Both the position numbers and the translations under genes were made by a program. DNA of 64,000 nucleotides from Deinococcus sp. Leaf326 (GTDB lineage Bacteria; Deinococcota; Deinococci; Deinococcales; Deinococcaceae), in NCBI RefSeq assembly GCF_001424185.1, contig NZ_LMOM01000001.1:151256-215255 (forward strand), read 5' to 3'. Below are positions 24,965-33,661 of the stretch, one piece after another; position 1 is the first letter of the stretch, and every line of letters starts with the position of its first letter. Under the pieces are notes generated by a model. That model searched no databases. It was not told the origin of the DNA and saw only the letters and a program-made list of their open reading frames with translations.

Positions 24965-26637
24965 GACTTCCTCCCGGTGGTGCGAGCCTTCACTTTCTTG
25001 GCGGCCTTGCCTGTGGCCGCTGGCGCGGCCGCCGCCGCCACATCTGTCTTGGCGGGGTTGAGGGTCGGGCTGATCCCGGCCTCGCGCTCGCGCACGATCT
25101 GCGCGTCCTCTTGGTCGGGGTTGTCCATGCCTTGGCGCTGGCGGGCGGTCTGCATGCTGATGATCCCGACCGCCGCGTCTGCTCGGTCGGCCGCTCGGTC
25201 CTCCGAGGTGGGAGGGACGACTCGCGACTTCACGAGGCCTTCGACCTGGATGTCGGCGTAGCGCGCCGGCTCGCTGCTGAGGGCCGCGACCAGGGCCAGG
25301 AACACTTCCGCCACCTGCCCGATCACGGCCTGGCCCAGCTCGATGACCGGTTGCCGGATCGTGTCGAAGTCGGCGATGGCCACCTCGCGGCTGTAGCCGC
25401 TGGCCGTGGCCTCCGCGCCCATCAGCACGTAGACCTGTCCGACCTCCTCGTAGATGTTGATGCGGCTGTGGCTGACCGACTCCATCAAGGCCTCGGGACT
25501 GACCGGCTCGAAGCGGCCGTAGGAGGGCGTCCCCAGGGGCGTCTCGCCTATGTAGTTCTTGCGGTCGTCGTATTGGGGCTTGGTGGTCCCGCTCCAGATG
25601 GTCATGCGGGCCGCGCCGAGCTGGGGCGTGGCGTAGACCCGGATCTTCTGGCCGGGCTTGTTGGGATCGTCGATCTCCTCGAAGGGCGGCTCGATGTTGA
25701 TGCCGTACCTCTCCATGAACCCGGCCAGTTCGGTGTTGCGCAGGATCATGGTCGAGGTCGTGTTGAATGCCATCTGGTTCTGGAGCATCTGCGGCGTGAT
25801 CAGCGGCTCCAGCTCCAGCACGAGCAGGGTGATGCGGCCACCCAGCTTCAGGCGGGACTCCACGGGCGCGGCCTGATCGGGCTTCAGGATGCGCAGCACC
25901 GTCTCCTCGCCGTCTACAGCGCAGATCTCCGCCGCCTGATTGCCGTCCGCGTCCGTGTAGGCGTACACGCCGCTCCAGGCGAAGGTGTCAGGGTGCTGGT
26001 CTACCCGCACGGTCTCAGGGAACTCGACACATTCCAGGCGAATGTACCGGGCCACCTCCTCCCGGCTCTTGCCCTGGCGGACTCGGAGGACGCCCTGGGC
26101 GTCGGGCGCGAGCAGGCCACTGGCCACCCGGAAGCGCAGCGCGCCGCGCCCCTCCCGCCGGGCAAAGGTCATTGCCCGGCGAATGGCCTCCTCCGGGTGG
26201 TTCTTGTCCAGGCGCCACCAGACACCCAGCAGGGCGTCCGCTTCCTTTTCCCGTTCGGTGCGCTCGCCCTCTGCGCCGCGCTCACCCTGGACCTGCCGGA
26301 GCGTCCAGCTGATGCGGGCCAGGCTGCTGCCCACCTCGCGCCGGATCGTCGCCTTCACGAAGTTGGTCGAGGTGAAGCTGCGGCGCAGGGCGCGCTGAAA
26401 CTCGTTCACGACGGCGGTCGCCTGCCGTTCTGCTTCCTCGTTACCTGGGGGGGCGACGACCACGGGGCCACGCCAGTAGGCCTCGTTCATGTCACCGCCC
26501 CCGATGGGTTCCCCGAGGTGGTAGCCGTTGTACATGTTGCGGGCCTGCTTGGCCTCCGGAGGGAGTTCCTGGAGAGCGGCGGCGCGAGCGTCCCCCAGGA
26601 GCGCGGTGAGCAGGTTGGTGAGGTACAGGGGTTTCAA
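24961..26637 (-). CDS. Portal protein
   Basis: 558 residues, directly after the large terminase and before the head-maturation genes, which is the portal position, with the right length. The N-terminal clip/wing region includes RNMYNGYHLGEPIGGGDMNE; the centre has long helices (EEAERQATAVVNEFQRALRR) and acidic beta strands; the C-terminal third is helical with a Lys/Ala-rich basic tail (AATGKAAKKVKARTTGRKS). It forms the dodecameric ring through which DNA is packed. Family-level motif matches are weak by eye, so the order carries the call. Confidence 0.8.
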   Translation of the reverse strand: MKPLYLTNLLTALLGDARAAALQELPPEAKQARNMYNGYHLGEPIGGGDMNEAYWRGPVVVAPPGNEEAERQATAVVNEFQRALRRSFTSTNFVKATIRREVGSSLARISWTLRQVQGERGAEGERTEREKEADALLGVWWRLDKNHPEEAIRRAMTFARREGRGALRFRVASGLLAPDAQGVLRVRQGKSREEVARYIRLECVEFPETVRVDQHPDTFAWSGVYAYTDADGNQAAEICAVDGEETVLRILKPDQAAPVESRLKLGGRITLLVLELEPLITPQMLQNQMAFNTTSTMILRNTELAGFMERYGINIEPPFEEIDDPNKPGQKIRVYATPQLGAARMTIWSGTTKPQYDDRKNYIGETPLGTPSYGRFEPVSPEALMESVSHSRINIYEEVGQVYVLMGAEATASGYSREVAIADFDTIRQPVIELGQAVIGQVAEVFLALVAALSSEPARYADIQVEGLVKSRVVPPTSEDRAADRADAAVGIISMQTARQRQGMDNPDQEDAQIVREREAGISPTLNPAKTDVAAAAAPAATGKAAKKVKARTTGRKS

Positions 26638-26663
26638 GAGGCCTCCTTAGGCACGGGGGTAGG

Positions 26664-28484
26664 TCAGCGGGGCACCCAGCCCGTCCAGCCGCGCTTCTGG
26701 GGGGGAGCCACAACGTCGCGGCGTAGAGACACGAACAACCGCTCTGGCGCCAGCGCGAGCACTGCGCCGTCGCCGTCGTCTGGGGATTGCCCCTTGGCGC
26801 GCTTCTTGAAGTCGCCCTTCTTCTCCAATTTCCTTACGTCCCGGTTGCCCCGGGTGATGTATCCGTACTTGCGCTCGGTGAGGTCCCGCTTGAGCAGCAG
26901 CGGGGGCGATTCGATACGAGAGACCGACAGGACCTCGTCGGCCATGGCGTACATCTCGGTCACGAGGTCGGCGTACTGGTCCTCGTCCTCGGGTGCGTGA
27001 CCGAACGGCACCTCGTACACCTCGAAGCCGTCCGGGAAGCGGGCGCGCGTCTCGGACAGCTTCAGGACACCGTCCACGATGCCCCCGCCGTAGCCCGCGT
27101 CGATGCGGACTGAGGCGCGCGTGGCGCCCTGGGCGGCGGCCTTGAGCAGGCTGCGCTCGATGGCCCGGACGTAGCGGTCGGTGCGCGTGATCTCGTCGAG
27201 TTCCTGGGCGCCCTGAATGGCCTCCTCGAAGCGTAGGGCGCTCCGGAAGTAGCGGTAGATGGTGCCGGCGTCGTCGCCGAAACGCCCGCAGTCCACGCCG
27301 ATCTGCACCTGCCAGATCTTGCGCTGTACCTGGCCACCGACCGGGTGCGGTGGCTCCAGCAAGGGCCGGGGCTGGACCACCCGGTCGAGACAGGCGTCGA
27401 AGCGCCCGGCACTGATGAACGTATCGCCGCCGCCGCCCGAGGGTGGAACTCCCAGGGCGCCGTAGAGAAACCCCCGCTTGGGCGAGAAGATCGTACCCGG
27501 CGGGTGCGCGCCGCCACCTCCAGACCTGGGCACCGGCCAGGGCACCTCGAAGGTGTGTTTGGTCTCGTCATGCTCTGGGACCACCTCACACCCGAAGGTC
27601 CGCTGGTCCTCGATCATCTCGTTAACCGTGCTCCGAGTGGTACCGCCAGGCACGAGCCGCTCTCCCGTGACCACGTTGGGGAAGTCCAGCAGCGAGAGGC
27701 GGTAGACCTTCGCCAGGGGGTGGCGCTTCATTTCCTGAAAGGTCGAGGTGGAGGTCTTGGGGTTGGCGTACAGCAGCCAGATCCGCACCACGTTGCCGGT
27801 GAACTGCCGCTTCACCGCATCGAACATGAACTCCGGGATGCCCTCGGCTTCCTCGAAAACCCATAGGTGGTAATCGTTGTGCTGCCCTTGCACACGCTCG
27901 GTGCCGGTGCCGCCAGCATCGTTCGTGACAAAGCCCATCGCGAAGTGGTCCGCTGCCGTCTCCGCGCGCATGTCCTTCGGCATGAGTCCAGGCATGACGT
28001 TGCGCCGCCGCGCTTTCGCGTTGGTGACGTGCATGCGCAGGTTTTTCCAGAGCGTGTCCCTGACCTGGTCGTTCGTGTTCGCAGTGGACTGGACGACCGA
28101 GCCGCCGAACACCCGGTAGAACCACGCGATGACCGGTGCGCCGATCCCGTAAGTCTTCCCGACGCCGTGGGCTGCCTCGATCACGAAGACGTAGGGGACG
28201 TCCTGCTCGCCTGCAAGCTGGCGCCGCACGCTTTCCTGAATGTCTTCCAGGATCTCGTACTGGCCCGGCTTACCGTTCATGCCCTTCCAGGGGGTCATGC
28301 CCAAGACGCGCACGCAAAAGCCGATCAGGTCGGTGCTGTAACGCTCGGTCCACCGGGCTTGCTCGTCTCGTGGCGCCGCCTGCTCTTGTAGGTGCCCCTT
28401 GGCCTTAAGGCGCTTGCGGGCGATGGCCTGCATGACCTGCTGGCGGGTCATCCAGCCAGGCGGCCGATTAGAGCTCGTCGTCAT
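26664..28484 (-). CDS. Terminase large subunit
   Basis: 606 residues from ATG 28484 (MTTSSNRPPGWMTRQQ), overlapping the small subunit by 17 nt; ATG 28451 is an alternative. ATPase part: Walker A EAAHGVGKTYG (near residue 115), Walker B and catalytic Glu in YHLWVFEEAEG, coupling motif near LLYANPKTSTS. Nuclease part: RNase H-like strand with Asp in VQIGVDCGRFGDDAGTIY, and SVRIDAGYGGGIVDG. It packs DNA into the prohead through the portal encoded next. Confidence 0.93.
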   Translation of the reverse strand: MTTSSNRPPGWMTRQQVMQAIARKRLKAKGHLQEQAAPRDEQARWTERYSTDLIGFCVRVLGMTPWKGMNGKPGQYEILEDIQESVRRQLAGEQDVPYVFVIEAAHGVGKTYGIGAPVIAWFYRVFGGSVVQSTANTNDQVRDTLWKNLRMHVTNAKARRRNVMPGLMPKDMRAETAADHFAMGFVTNDAGGTGTERVQGQHNDYHLWVFEEAEGIPEFMFDAVKRQFTGNVVRIWLLYANPKTSTSTFQEMKRHPLAKVYRLSLLDFPNVVTGERLVPGGTTRSTVNEMIEDQRTFGCEVVPEHDETKHTFEVPWPVPRSGGGGAHPPGTIFSPKRGFLYGALGVPPSGGGGDTFISAGRFDACLDRVVQPRPLLEPPHPVGGQVQRKIWQVQIGVDCGRFGDDAGTIYRYFRSALRFEEAIQGAQELDEITRTDRYVRAIERSLLKAAAQGATRASVRIDAGYGGGIVDGVLKLSETRARFPDGFEVYEVPFGHAPEDEDQYADLVTEMYAMADEVLSVSRIESPPLLLKRDLTERKYGYITRGNRDVRKLEKKGDFKKRAKGQSPDDGDGAVLALAPERLFVSLRRDVVAPPQKRGWTGWVPR

Positions 28485-29034
28485 CGGTCTCGCTCGGGGG
28501 CAACATCCCGGCGATCTGCCAGAGCTGCGCCTCGGTGAGCTTGTCGAGGTCGTCCGGCGACTTGATGCTGCCGAACTTGACGGTGAACTCCTCCATCCCC
28601 AGCGTCTTGCGCTCCAGCTGAGTGCCCGAGCTGATGAAGCGGGCCACGTCAATGGGCTCGAGCTGCTTAGGGTCGAGGTGACTCAAGCCGCGCACGCCCA
28701 TGCTGATCAGGGCGCCGCTGATCTTCAGGTGGCGCTCTTTCACCTCGCGCTTCATGTCCCGGTCGGCCGCCGCCAACCCGGTCATCACCTGGTCACGCAT
28801 CTCCTGCCTCAGCTCGCTCCAGTTTTCCGCTGCTGCACGGTTTTTGATGGAGCCGAGGGCCGGGTAGCCACTTTTGTGACTCAGGGCCTCCAGTGTGACC
28901 TTGTCATCCCCACGGATGTACTCGCGGCGGATGGCCGACCAGTCGTACTTGGGGGGACGTCCCTCGGCGCTCCGCGCCCCGCTGCCGCCGCCTTTCTTCT
29001 CTGACTTCTTGCTGGGTTTGGAGGCCTCCCCCAT
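28468..29034 (-). CDS. Terminase small subunit
   Basis: 188 residues. ATG 29034 has a perfect ribosome site (AGGAGGTGATC). N-terminal Lys/Ser/Gly-rich tail, then a helix-turn-helix-like domain (WSAIRREYIRGDDKVTLEAL, GYPALGSIKNRAAAENWSEL), central helices for oligomerisation and an acidic C-terminus (PPSETDDDEL) that typically contacts the large subunit. First gene of the packaging operon. Confidence 0.85.
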   Translation of the reverse strand: MGEASKPSKKSEKKGGGSGARSAEGRPPKYDWSAIRREYIRGDDKVTLEALSHKSGYPALGSIKNRAAAENWSELRQEMRDQVMTGLAAADRDMKREVKERHLKISGALISMGVRGLSHLDPKQLEPIDVARFISSGTQLERKTLGMEEFTVKFGSIKSPDDLDKLTEAQLWQIAGMLPPSETDDDEL

Positions 29035-29068
29035 GTTCGATCACCTCCTGGGATGATTTGATAGACGC

Positions 29069-29602
29069 ATGACCTTGACCACTGTCGAGCGGCTCATGCT
29101 GGTGCACCAGTACAAAATCCTCGCTGCCCTTGAACCTGACGACGCCCATTACTACCTCTGGTGCGCTGACGTGGTAGCCGGCGGATACGACACCCTGCTA
29201 GGGCAGACCGATTTGGGCACCATTGCCCAGAAGCCTTTCAGTCATGAGCGTGCCGAGTTCGTGTACTCGGTGCTCAGGATGTTCGACACACTCATCTATT
29301 CGGCCAAGGGTAAAGAGACCGAACTGTCGGAGATGGAAAAGCACATGCTTCGCTTTTCCGGCTTCGGCCTCAACGACGAGGCGGAAGAACTCGGCTTCGT
29401 CAAACTCATTCACAAGCGCGGACGGGGTGACTTCTCCCTAGTGATTCCAGACGGAGCCCACGACAGTCACATGCCGATGACACCGCTTTACCGCCGGATG
29501 CTGGAGGCATATGACCAGGCGGGCGGCAAGACCAAATCGCTGCTCTCGCTCAATGAGGTCAAGGTCGTGCTCAACTCCGTCATCGCTCCGGAAAACCAGT
29601 AG
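29069..29602 (+). CDS. YfbU family protein
   Basis: 177 residues on the plus strand, divergent from the terminase genes. Begins MTLTTVERLMLVHQYKILAA and continues VVAGGYDTLLGQ, FSGFGLNDEAEELGFVKLIH and YRRMLEAYDQAGG, all matching the YfbU family of E. coli by eye. The biochemical role of YfbU is not established. No Shine-Dalgarno stands before ATG 29069; TTTGAT lies 6 nt upstream, so the mRNA may be leaderless. Its orientation in a late block marks it as a probable moron expressed in the lysogen. Confidence 0.75.
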   Translation: MTLTTVERLMLVHQYKILAALEPDDAHYYLWCADVVAGGYDTLLGQTDLGTIAQKPFSHERAEFVYSVLRMFDTLIYSAKGKETELSEMEKHMLRFSGFGLNDEAEELGFVKLIHKRGRGDFSLVIPDGAHDSHMPMTPLYRRMLEAYDQAGGKTKSLLSLNEVKVVLNSVIAPENQ

Positions 29603-29611
29603 GTCGGCGGC

Positions 29612-29875
29612 TCACTGCAGCAGCTCGGCACGCTCGGCGTACTCGCGTGCAATGCGGGCGCAGCCGTCGCTGTGGCCGCGCTCGTAGGCCTTGTTCCAGA
29701 CCACCTCGCGCTTGGGGTGGTGCTCCATGCCGTGCACCCGCTCCAGCGCGTCCCGCAGTTCGTCGTCGCTGGGGAGCTGAAGGTCCGGGCTATCCACGAG
29801 CCAGGAGTGCTCGTCGAGATACTCCAGCCGTTCGGCGAGGGCGTGGGAGTCGGTGTACTGGTCGAGTGCAGTCAT
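29612..29875 (-). CDS. Small acidic phage protein, unknown
   Basis: 87 residues, ATG 29875 with GGAGA upstream. Acidic helical protein (LAERLEYLDEHSWLVDSPDL; DELRDALERVHGMEHHPKRE). It lies downstream of a terminator and a group of DnaA-box-like sites, so it may have its own promoter. Convergent with the YfbU gene, 9 nt apart. No family recognised. Confidence 0.5.
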   Translation of the reverse strand: MTALDQYTDSHALAERLEYLDEHSWLVDSPDLQLPSDDELRDALERVHGMEHHPKREVVWNKAYERGHSDGCARIAREYAERAELLQ

Positions 29876-29924
29876 GGGGTCTCCGGCATGGGCAGGGGCA
29901 CAGGCGCAGGGGTGGCCGCGCGCC

Positions 29925-29955
29925 TGTGGAAAAAGGTGTGGATAGCTGTGGACGA
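29925..29955 (+). other. Three DnaA-box-like sites
   Basis: TGTGGAAAA (29925-29933), TGTGGATAG (29937-29945) and TGTGGACGA (29947-29955). The first is the complement of TTTTCCACA, which fits TTWTNCACA; the second differs from it at one position, the third at two. Spacing is 12 and 10 bp, near one helical turn, all in one orientation. Confidence 0.45.
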
Positions 29956-29982
29956 AAAAACCCGCGCCTTGATAGCGCGGGT
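29955..29982 (-). terminator. Rho-independent terminator of the PP-loop/ParB operon
   Basis: Read on the minus strand: stem ACCCGCGC/GCGCGGGT (8 bp, 7-nt loop) followed by six T. It lies 18 nt after the stop at 30000. Confidence 0.85.
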
Positions 29983-29999
29983 CAGGGAGTTTGGGGGCC

Positions 30000-30335
30000 T
30001 TAGTAAGTTCGAACCACCTCTAGCGTATAGGGCTTGCCCGGCTCCTTTCGAGGAAGTCCGGCGGCCAAGTGGTTAAGAAAAAGGTTGCCCACCGAGTGCA
30101 CGAGCTGGTGCTCTTCGAGAACCCTAAGGTCATCCATGTCTACGCCGACAGCGACCCCCTTCGTTTCAGGAGTGGACTTGTCCTTCAGTCGAAACAAGAC
30201 CTGTTCCGTCTCCAGATCCTCTAAAAGATCCCACTCGACACGATTGAGCATTTCAATGGTGTCAGAGTTCCGCTCCACGTAATCCTTCACGACAGCGAGG
30301 TGGTGACTTTCATCTGGCGATTTAGGGTTCGTCAT
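30000..30335 (-). CDS. Last gene of the PP-loop/ParB operon, unknown
   Basis: 111 residues, acidic and helical (VVKDYVERNSDTIEMLNRVE), then beta strands (EQVLFRLKDKSTPETKGVAV). The start is 8 nt after the upstream stop and the gene is followed by a strong terminator, so it is the operon end. Slightly lower GC than its neighbours. No family recognised. Confidence 0.55.
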   Translation of the reverse strand: MTNPKSPDESHHLAVVKDYVERNSDTIEMLNRVEWDLLEDLETEQVLFRLKDKSTPETKGVAVGVDMDDLRVLEEHQLVHSVGNLFLNHLAAGLPRKEPGKPYTLEVVRTY

Positions 30336-30343
30336 GCCTCAAT

Positions 30344-30868
30344 TTATCCTGATCTCTGTGGCGCCCATCCCTTACTAAAAGTTGTCTTGTACTGGGTACC
30401 GCGCTCGGTCATGCCGCCCCGGTCGTAGAGGCGCGTGACCTCCTCGCGCTCCATGCCGCAGCGGGTCATGACCTGCTCGACGCTCAGGCCCTCCTCGTCT
30501 CGCAGGCGGCGCACGATGTCGGCCATCGGCAGGACACCGTGCTCACCTCGAGCGCGGTTATGGCGAATGGTGCTGAGCATTTGGTCGCCGGTCGCAGGCG
30601 GCAGCAGGCGCACCACTGGCACCCGTCCGTCCGTCATGGCGTAGACCTCAGGGTCAGCGCTCGTGGTCCAGCGGTGGAAGCCGTCCACGATCTCGCCGTC
30701 CGGCCGGGCCACGATGGGCTGAGTCCAGCCGTCTTCGAGGATGCTCGTCTTGAGCAGCAGCATCTCGGGCTTGGCGACGTGGTTGGGGTTGTAGCCGTTG
30801 GCGTGCAACTCGTCGCGGTGCACCCACTCGATTACGTTCAGGGGCTGGGCTTGTATACCTCGCTTCAT
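30344..30868 (-). CDS. ParB-like (IbrB-type) protein
   Basis: 174 residues, ATG 30868 in ATGA overlap with the IbrA-like gene. ParB/sulfiredoxin-type fold: VIEWVHRDELHANGYNPNHV, TSILEDGWTQPIVARPDGEI, VDGFHRWTTS (the D/E-G-x-H/R-R signature), then a helix-turn-helix end (EEGLSVEQVMTRCGMEREEV). The pair with a PAPS-reductase-like SGGKDS protein is the IbrA/IbrB arrangement known from E. coli phages and islands. Some ParB-fold proteins in phages are nucleotide kinases in base modification; which activity applies here is unknown. Confidence 0.75.
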   Translation of the reverse strand: MKRGIQAQPLNVIEWVHRDELHANGYNPNHVAKPEMLLLKTSILEDGWTQPIVARPDGEIVDGFHRWTTSADPEVYAMTDGRVPVVRLLPPATGDQMLSTIRHNRARGEHGVLPMADIVRRLRDEEGLSVEQVMTRCGMEREEVTRLYDRGGMTERGTQYKTTFSKGWAPQRSG

Positions 30869-32214
30869 GGGGTGTCTCCGGTGAGGGCGCGCATCTCGGC
30901 CAACTCGTCGAGGTAGGGCTGGAGGTTCGCGCGGTACTTGGCGAGGGCCGCGGCGAAGGCCGCGGCCGTCTTGCTGCCCAGCTTGGGCTGACGGCGCTGT
31001 TTGAAGTTCCCGCGCATGGCCATTTTCACGAAGAAGGCCCAGTCGTAACCGGTCAGCGGGTGCTCCACGCTCGGCGCCAGGAGGTCGGCCGTCTTGCGGT
31101 AGTGCATGCGCAGGTGGGCGCGGATGCCCTTGCTGACCTGAGCGGCCTCTTTCGGCGGGAAGTTGGCCACCACGAGGTCCCGCAGCCAGTCCTCGTAGGT
31201 GATGCCGGGCGGCTTGTCAGGCACGTCTCCGAACGCATACAGCTCGGTTCTGGAGTAGCGCTTGGCGGTCTGCGCGCCCGGCACGCGCGAGAGCATCCGG
31301 TCCCACAGCGCCGGCTCGCACTGGTGGTACTGGTCCAGGCGCTGCATGGGCTCCTCGCCGAACGGCGGCGCTAGGCGCTGCTTGCCCGGCGTGAACCCGA
31401 TCTGGTCGAGGAGGTCGTAGACCCGGCAGTAATCCCACCCCAGCTCCTTGGGAGCGAGCCACACGTCGCCGGTCTGCCAATCGTAGATGGGGTAGGCCTT
31501 CCACACGTTGCCCGCGTGCTGGATGTCGTTAGCCCCGCCGTACCCGCCCGAGTCCTTGATGATGTAGTTGTCCTCGACGCGCCGGGAGACGGCCGCGCGG
31601 CGGATCAAGCTCTCGTCGGCCCGGATGCCGAGCAGCTGCACACAGTTGCCCAGGCGCGGGGGGAACAGCAGGCCGGACAGCTCCGGGATGCTCAGGCGCT
31701 GGGCCGGGTCGGTGGGGTCGTAGCCCGGCAGCACCGTGATCGCCTCGGGCGGCAGGTCGCGGACCCACAGGTGCCGGTCCTCAGGGGCCCAGGGGTACCA
31801 CGTCGGCGACTCTGACGAGCAGGCGTTGCGGTGCTTGACCGGCACGCACATCCACTTCAGCGCCACGTCCGGGTCGGCGGCCACCCGGCGCACGTAGTCC
31901 ACGTTCTCGCTGTAAATCGCCTCTTCGTCCCAGAACACCACTTCCAGTGGCGTGCGCCCCAGCTCGCGGGCGGCCTCCAGCGCCAGGTTGAGGACGATGG
32001 TCGAGTCCTTGCCGCCGGAGAAACTCACGCTGACGTGGTCGAACAGTTCGAAGATGTGCCGGATCCGGGCACGGGCCAGCGTGAGCACGTCGCCTTCGAG
32101 CGGCGCGGGCTTCAGGCGGGCGTTTTTCGGGTTGTACGTGTAGGGCCGCAGGTCCGGGTGCGGCGCGGAGATCCCGTTGGCCTCCTGGAGGGCCAGGGTC
32201 ATCACGGGGTCCAT
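30865..32214 (-). CDS. PP-loop ATPase, IbrA/PAPS-reductase-like
   Basis: 449 residues from ATG 32214 (MDPVMTLALQEANGISAPHP). PP-loop SFSGGKDSTIVLNL near residue 62, then VVFWDEEAIYSENVDYVRRV. This is the adenine-nucleotide alpha-hydrolase superfamily that adenylates or reduces substrates; IbrA-like members carry the large extra domain seen here (YDWQTGDVWLAPKELGWDYC, QRLAPPFGEEP). Its start overlaps the end of the amidotransferase gene by 13 nt. Substrate unknown; the ParB-like partner follows directly. Confidence 0.8.
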   Translation of the reverse strand: MDPVMTLALQEANGISAPHPDLRPYTYNPKNARLKPAPLEGDVLTLARARIRHIFELFDHVSVSFSGGKDSTIVLNLALEAARELGRTPLEVVFWDEEAIYSENVDYVRRVAADPDVALKWMCVPVKHRNACSSESPTWYPWAPEDRHLWVRDLPPEAITVLPGYDPTDPAQRLSIPELSGLLFPPRLGNCVQLLGIRADESLIRRAAVSRRVEDNYIIKDSGGYGGANDIQHAGNVWKAYPIYDWQTGDVWLAPKELGWDYCRVYDLLDQIGFTPGKQRLAPPFGEEPMQRLDQYHQCEPALWDRMLSRVPGAQTAKRYSRTELYAFGDVPDKPPGITYEDWLRDLVVANFPPKEAAQVSKGIRAHLRMHYRKTADLLAPSVEHPLTGYDWAFFVKMAMRGNFKQRRQPKLGSKTAAAFAAALAKYRANLQPYLDELAEMRALTGDTP

Positions 32215-32870
32215 GCTGGGCCTCCCTGGTTGCTGCGCAGGCTCGCGCGACTGGGTAGCGCGACGACCGCTTCGCCGCCGGGTGTGAACTCGACGAGTGA
32301 GGCGTCCGGCAACGGCTGGGCCCCACCGAAGGGCAGGCTGCACAGGTAGGTGCCCTCGGCGGCGCGCAGGGCGTAGAGCGGGTGGCCGCGCCGGGCGGCG
32401 AGCACGCGGCCATCCGGGTGCAGGGCCAGCAGCGCCAGCGGCAGCCCTGGCGTGAGCTGCTCGATCACTTCGGCCGCGCCGATCAGGGTGGCCTCGCGGT
32501 TGAGCAGCAGCGCCAGGACCTCGCTGTCACTGTCGGTCTGGAGCGTGAGCCCGGCGCGCAGCGCGTGGAAGCGGTGGCCGGGCACGGTGCCGTTGTGCGC
32601 CACGAACAGCGGCCCGGCTTGGAGGGGCTGGGCGCAGGTCAGATCGTCGTGTCGACCGGCGGTCGCCATGCGCGCGTGCCCGATCAGGCTGCCGTCTACC
32701 GGGGTGGACAGGCGCGTGGCGTCGAGCGGACCCGCCGCGACGTGGCGCACGCCGCGCGCCGCATGGCCGTGAGCATGGGGCCCCCGGGTGCCGGCCAGTC
32801 CGGCGACGTGGCGAAGCACGTCCGCCTGCGGCGGGCCGCCGCCGCGCACGAATCCGTAGAGGCCGCACAT
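32202..32870 (-). CDS. Class II glutamine amidotransferase
   Basis: 222 residues, ATG 32870 in a TGATG overlap. Starts MCGLYGF, so after Met removal Cys is the N-terminal nucleophile. Other family marks: SLIGHARMATAGRHDDLTCA (Arg and Thr for glutamine binding), PLFVAHNGTV (the HNG oxyanion segment) and TDSDSEVLALLL. These match the PurF/GlmS/asparagine-synthetase amidotransferase domain, which releases ammonia from glutamine. It is a single domain without a synthetase half; the PP-loop proteins encoded on both sides could be that half. Confidence 0.9.
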   Translation of the reverse strand: MCGLYGFVRGGGPPQADVLRHVAGLAGTRGPHAHGHAARGVRHVAAGPLDATRLSTPVDGSLIGHARMATAGRHDDLTCAQPLQAGPLFVAHNGTVPGHRFHALRAGLTLQTDSDSEVLALLLNREATLIGAAEVIEQLTPGLPLALLALHPDGRVLAARRGHPLYALRAAEGTYLCSLPFGGAQPLPDASLVEFTPGGEAVVALPSRASLRSNQGGPAWTP

Positions 32871-33661
32871 CAGGACACCCCCCGGAGCTGCATGTAGGCC
32901 GCGGCCTGGGGCAGCACGGTCGCGGCCTCGCGCACGAGGTCCGGGTTGATCTGCCACGTTTCGTCCCAACCCCGCTCGGGCGTGGACGTGTAGAGGCGCT
33001 GCGCCCAGTTGCCGGTCCCCACCTGCCAGCCGCGCGGGTAGCCGTAGATGGGGGGCAGGCTGTAGCCCTCGCGCTTGAGCAGCGCCAGGACGGCCTCGTG
33101 CGGCCAGTCGCGGATCGGGCTGTAGCGGCTGACCCCCTCGCGGTTGGTGTAGAGCCCGTCCGGGCCGCAGTGGTTCCCCTCCGCGTGCCGGCGCCCCAGC
33201 ACGAGCAGGTTTAAGCCGTGCTCCTTGAAGTACCGGCGCTGGGCGGTGTGCTGCACCACCCGGAACCAGCGGGCGTTGTCCTGGGGCGTCTGCGGGAAAA
33301 TCATCCGGGGATTGCTCCGGAGCCAGGCCAGATCCTGGCCAGTGTTGATCACGGTGAGCTGCTCGGGCATATGGTCGGTCACCCAGGCCAGGAACTCCGG
33401 GTACTCCAGGTTGGTCATGCCGAACACGCAGGCCTGCACGCCGAGCTGGGCGCACAGCCACTCGATCACGAGCGAATCCTTGCCGCCGCTCCAGGCGAAG
33501 GCCACCCGGCGACCGGCAACGAGGCCACTCATCTCTTCAAGGGTGCGCGCGACCAGGGCGTCAAGCTGGGCGGCCGGGTACAGCCGCTCGGCGTGCTCCC
33601 AAGCGCTGACCCAGGCCTCCTGGCCGGAGATCTGCTTGCGGGGAATCAGGGCGACCGTCAC
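32870..33661 (-). CDS. PP-loop ATPase, PAPS-reductase (CysH/DndC)-like
   Basis: 263 residues, GTG start in a GTGA overlap. PP-loop FAWSGGKDSLVIEWLC near residue 58; LLVLGRRHAEGNHCG and YSPIRDWPHEAVLALLKREG match the second signature of PAPS-reductase-like enzymes. Directly next to the class II amidotransferase, a pairing otherwise seen as fusions (asparagine synthetase, Gat-QueC). That suggests an amidation or amination step, but sulphur transfer cannot be excluded. Confidence 0.82.
   Translation of the reverse strand: MTVALIPRKQISGQEAWVSAWEHAERLYPAAQLDALVARTLEEMSGLVAGRRVAFAWSGGKDSLVIEWLCAQLGVQACVFGMTNLEYPEFLAWVTDHMPEQLTVINTGQDLAWLRSNPRMIFPQTPQDNARWFRVVQHTAQRRYFKEHGLNLLVLGRRHAEGNHCGPDGLYTNREGVSRYSPIRDWPHEAVLALLKREGYSLPPIYGYPRGWQVGTGNWAQRLYTSTPERGWDETWQINPDLVREAATVLPQAAAYMQLRGVS

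Noticed and set aside
25111..27000. Plus-strand open frame (629 codons) opposite portal and terminase
   Set aside because: Antisense to portal and terminase coding sequence, Arg/His-rich, no start signal.
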